A DNA stretch of 7,387 nt, taken from the NCBI GenBank assembly GCA_937897085.1, contig CALCOR010000267.1, forward strand, positions 1 through 7,387, read 5' to 3'. Source of the DNA: an uncultured euryarchaeote (GTDB lineage Archaea > Thermoplasmatota > Poseidoniia > Poseidoniales > Thalassarchaeaceae). Position 1 is the first letter of the stretch, and each line of letters opens with the position of its first letter. Below, piece by piece: positions 5,405 to 7,387 of this stretch. The translations under genes and the position numbers were made by a program. The notes under the pieces are model-generated. The model was not told where the DNA came from. It did no database searches and saw nothing but the letters and a program-made list of their open reading frames with translations.

Positions 5405-7093
5405 ATGGAGTTACAACGGGTCCTGCTGATGGGTTCGTCTGAGTTACCCGGTACAAGTTCCGAAGTTCCTGAGCGTAGCGGCAAGGACGCCCCCCGAGCG
5501 CTCATCAGCGTCTACGATAAGACCGGCGTCAGCGCGCTTGCGGTCGCACTCGAGGCGATGGGTTGGAGCATCCTCAGCACGGGCGGGACCGCACGTCTGC
5601 TCAGGGAGTCTGGAGTGGAAGTGACTGACGTCAGTTCGGTGACGGATCATCCCGAGATATTCGATGGACGGGTCAAGACTCTGCACCCGGCGATTCACGG
5701 CCCGATTCTCGCTCGCGGTGACAATCCTGACGATCTGGATACACTGGATAGGCTTGGATACCCACGAATAGACATGGTAGTTGTCAACCTTTACCCCTTC
5801 GAGCAGGTGGCCGCGCGCGACCCCCCAGTGGAGATGGATGAACTCATCGAGATGGTCGACATCGGTGGCCCGACGCTCGTGCGCGCCGCCGCCAAGAACC
5901 ACGCAGACATGCTCGTGCTAGCTGATGTCAGTCAGTATGACGAGGTGCTGCAGATCCTGCAGGAGACCGATGGAGACCCCGCCTCTGTCCCCCTCGATGT
6001 TCGCCAGCGACTAGCGCTCACCGCTTTCCAACGCACTGCCGCCTACGACATCGCACTGGCTAACACTCTCGCCGCCCGCTTCAACGGAGCTGACGAAGGG
6101 GCCGACGAACTGCCTCCGAAACTGCTGATATCAGGTGGAGTGCTGCAGAACCTGCGCTACGGAGAGAATCCTCACCAGCGGGCCGGATTCTACGACGGCG
6201 CCCGATCCGGAGAGCCGCCCACAGGACTCGCTGCCGCCGTGCAGCACCACGGAAAAGCGCTGTCATTCAACAACTACCTCGACCTCGATGCCGCGCTCAG
6301 GTTCGCCCGTTCGCTGACCGGCCCCACTTGGGAACAGTGGCCCCACTGCTGTGTGATCATCAAGCACACAAATGCGTGTGGAGTGGCCGTCACCAGCGAT
6401 CAGGTGAGCGCCTGGGATGCCGCTCTGGCTTCCGATCCTGAATCAGCGTTCGGCTGTGTCATCGCCTTCAACCAGATCGTCACGACCACCACCGCCGAGA
6501 CGATTGGCGACCATTTCGTCGAGTGCATCATCGCGCCCGGGTTCCAGCCCGAGGCGCTGGAGATGCTGGCGCGCAAGAAGAACCGTCGCCTGCTCACGCT
6601 GAGCCCGTTCACCCCGCTTCCTGAAGAACTCCGCTGGCGACAGGTGGACGGCGGCTGGCTATCGCAGACCGAAGGTGCGCCTCAGGTGGATTGGGACGCA
6701 GTAGAGTGTGTGACTGAAGCACAGGTAGATGCGCAGGTTCGCGAATTGGCTGCGTTCGGTGTCGCCGTATGTGCGCAGGTGAAGAGCAACAGCATCGTGT
6801 TCGTCCATCCTACTGAGACCGGTTTCGCCACCATCGGAATCGGCCCGGGACAGACCAGCCGAGTCGAAGCGGTGAGAATCGCCGCTCGCCGTGCCGGAGA
6901 TCGAGCGCGGGGCGCGTTGCTCGTCTCGGATGCATTCTTCCCATTCAGGGATGGCATCGACACGGCTCACGAGATTGGCATCACCACGATCGTTCACCCC
7001 GGCGGCTCGATCAGGGACGCTGAGGTCATCGAGGCCGCTAACGAGCACGGCATGGCAATGCTCTTCACCGGCGTACGTCTGTTCAGGCATTAG
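5405..7093 (+). CDS. purH: Bifunctional purine biosynthesis protein PurH (AICAR formyltransferase / IMP cyclohydrolase)
   Basis: Catalyses the last two steps of de novo IMP synthesis: formylation of AICAR by 10-formyl-tetrahydrofolate and cyclisation of FAICAR to IMP, in the cytoplasm. The N-terminal cyclohydrolase domain shows RALISVYDKTG (31-41), LSTGGTARLL (57-66), EIFDGRVKTLHPAIHGPIL (84-102), NLYPFE (128-133) and DIGGPTLVRAAAKNH (152-166). The formyltransferase domain shows LRYGENPHQ (250-258), LSFNNYLDLDAA (286-297), the catalytic KHTNACGVA (320-328, with K320 and H321), ESAFG, GPGQTSRVEAVRIA (480-493), SDAFFPFRDGID (508-519) and HPGGSIRDAEVI (531-542). At 562 residues it is somewhat longer than the usual 510-530, partly from about 30 extra residues ahead of the first strand, rich in Ser, Glu and Pro. 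A second in-frame ATG at 5429 would remove eight of these. No good ribosome binding site precedes either. The usual Gln of QPGGSIRD is His531. It lies 54 bases after the chaperonin. Both catalytic halves look intact. Confidence 0.97.
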   Translation: MELQRVLLMGSSELPGTSSEVPERSGKDAPRALISVYDKTGVSALAVALEAMGWSILSTGGTARLLRESGVEVTDVSSVTDHPEIFDGRVKTLHPAIHGPILARGDNPDDLDTLDRLGYPRIDMVVVNLYPFEQVAARDPPVEMDELIEMVDIGGPTLVRAAAKNHADMLVLADVSQYDEVLQILQETDGDPASVPLDVRQRLALTAFQRTAAYDIALANTLAARFNGADEGADELPPKLLISGGVLQNLRYGENPHQRAGFYDGARSGEPPTGLAAAVQHHGKALSFNNYLDLDAALRFARSLTGPTWEQWPHCCVIIKHTNACGVAVTSDQVSAWDAALASDPESAFGCVIAFNQIVTTTTAETIGDHFVECIIAPGFQPEALEMLARKKNRRLLTLSPFTPLPEELRWRQVDGGWLSQTEGAPQVDWDAVECVTEAQVDAQVRELAAFGVAVCAQVKSNSIVFVHPTETGFATIGIGPGQTSRVEAVRIAARRAGDRARGALLVSDAFFPFRDGIDTAHEIGITTIVHPGGSIRDAEVIEAANEHGMAMLFTGVRLFRH

Positions 7094-7101
7094 TGATTAA
7101 C

Positions 7102-7387
7102 ATGAATTGGAAAAACATCTTCGTAACTGGAGCATCATCAGGAGCTTCAGTCGGCTTCTTATTATCGTTAAACGGCTTTTTTGATATCGGCTTTGGCTCT
7201 CTTGCAGGTTTTGTAGGTTACACGCTTGGCTCCATTCTTCTATCCGCATATTGTGTAAAAATCATCTCCCAGAAGATAGGCTGTTGTGAACCAAGTTTGA
7301 AACTTCTGATTCCAGTATCTTTCCTCCCTTTTTTCCTGCCTGTCCTTGGGCCAGCCTTTGGAGCACCAAGTTCGGGATTGGATTATG
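7102..7387 (+). CDS. Small glycine-rich membrane protein, C-terminus cut by window edge
   Basis: I do not recognise a family. From the ATG at 7102 the frame stays open for 95 codons to the right edge, so length is unknown. The visible part is hydrophobic, with probable membrane segments at about residues 12-28 (contains SVGFLLSLNGFF), 30-50 (GFGSLAGFVGYTLGSILLSAY) and 66-84 (LKLLIPVSFLPFFLPVLGP). A short loop between the last two has KIISQKIGCCEPS, including adjacent cysteines at 61-62. Small-residue patterns such as GxxxG favour helix packing. A weak ribosome-binding match, AGTGAT, lies 4 bases before the ATG. It begins 8 bases after the purH stop, but its GC content is about 45% against about 60% upstream, and TTA, TTT and AAA codons are frequent, so it may have a different history from the rest of the window. 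The consistent hydrophobic pattern supports a real gene. Confidence 0.6.
   Translation, partial: MNWKNIFVTGASSGASVGFLLSLNGFFDIGFGSLAGFVGYTLGSILLSAYCVKIISQKIGCCEPSLKLLIPVSFLPFFLPVLGPAFGAPSSGLDY

Noticed and set aside
5444..5902. Antisense open frame of about 152 codons inside purH
   Set aside because: It lies entirely within the conserved cyclohydrolase domain and has no motif of its own.
6659..7090. Antisense open frame of about 143 codons at the 3' end of purH
   Set aside because: It lies within the conserved formyltransferase domain; no ribosome binding site or family resemblance.
1..7387. tRNA, rRNA, CRISPR array, transposase or toxin-antitoxin pair
   Set aside because: I saw no cloverleaf-like segments, regularly spaced repeats, transposase motifs or paired small genes; coding genes fill nearly all of the window.

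Overview
The window suggests an uncultivated archaeon, most likely a marine Thermoplasmatota-type lineage (Marine Group II/III-like). The grounds are a group II (thermosome/CCT-type) chaperonin subunit, which places it in Archaea, next to a bacterial-type bifunctional PurH. Most archaea use other enzymes for the last IMP steps, but Marine Group II euryarchaeotes are known to carry bacterial-type purine genes. Most of the window is GC-rich (visibly near 60%), genes are tightly packed, and several starts have GAGG-type ribosome binding sites while others have none and could be leaderless. The lineage call is an inference; the domain call rests mainly on one gene.

Layout. On the minus strand, 2133 down to 1 holds a two-gene operon: a GT4-type glycosyltransferase followed after 9 bases by an APH-fold small-molecule kinase resembling type II homoserine kinase, which runs off the left edge. 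About 100 bases of shared upstream DNA separate it from the divergent plus-strand series: a Gfo/Idh/MocA NAD(P)-dependent oxidoreductase (2236-3282), a small three-helix membrane protein (3319-3660), a divergent thermosome subunit (3773-5350), purH (5405-7093), and the start of a second small, glycine-rich membrane protein (7102 to the right edge). Base composition drops abruptly to about 45% GC just after purH.

How the genes relate. The glycosyltransferase and the sugar-dehydrogenase-like oxidoreductase, divergent from one upstream region, could both serve surface-glycan or glycolipid synthesis, but nothing in the sequence fixes a substrate. PurH makes IMP from AICAR. The chaperonin keeps the overall architecture of a thermosome but has substitutions in several nucleotide-pocket motifs, so it looks like a specialised paralogue. 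There are no tRNA or rRNA genes, CRISPR arrays or insertion sequences that I can recognise. The most unusual items are the divergent chaperonin, an imperfect 20-base repeat shared between the chaperonin's leader region and its own coding sequence in the same reading frame, and the composition break at the right end.
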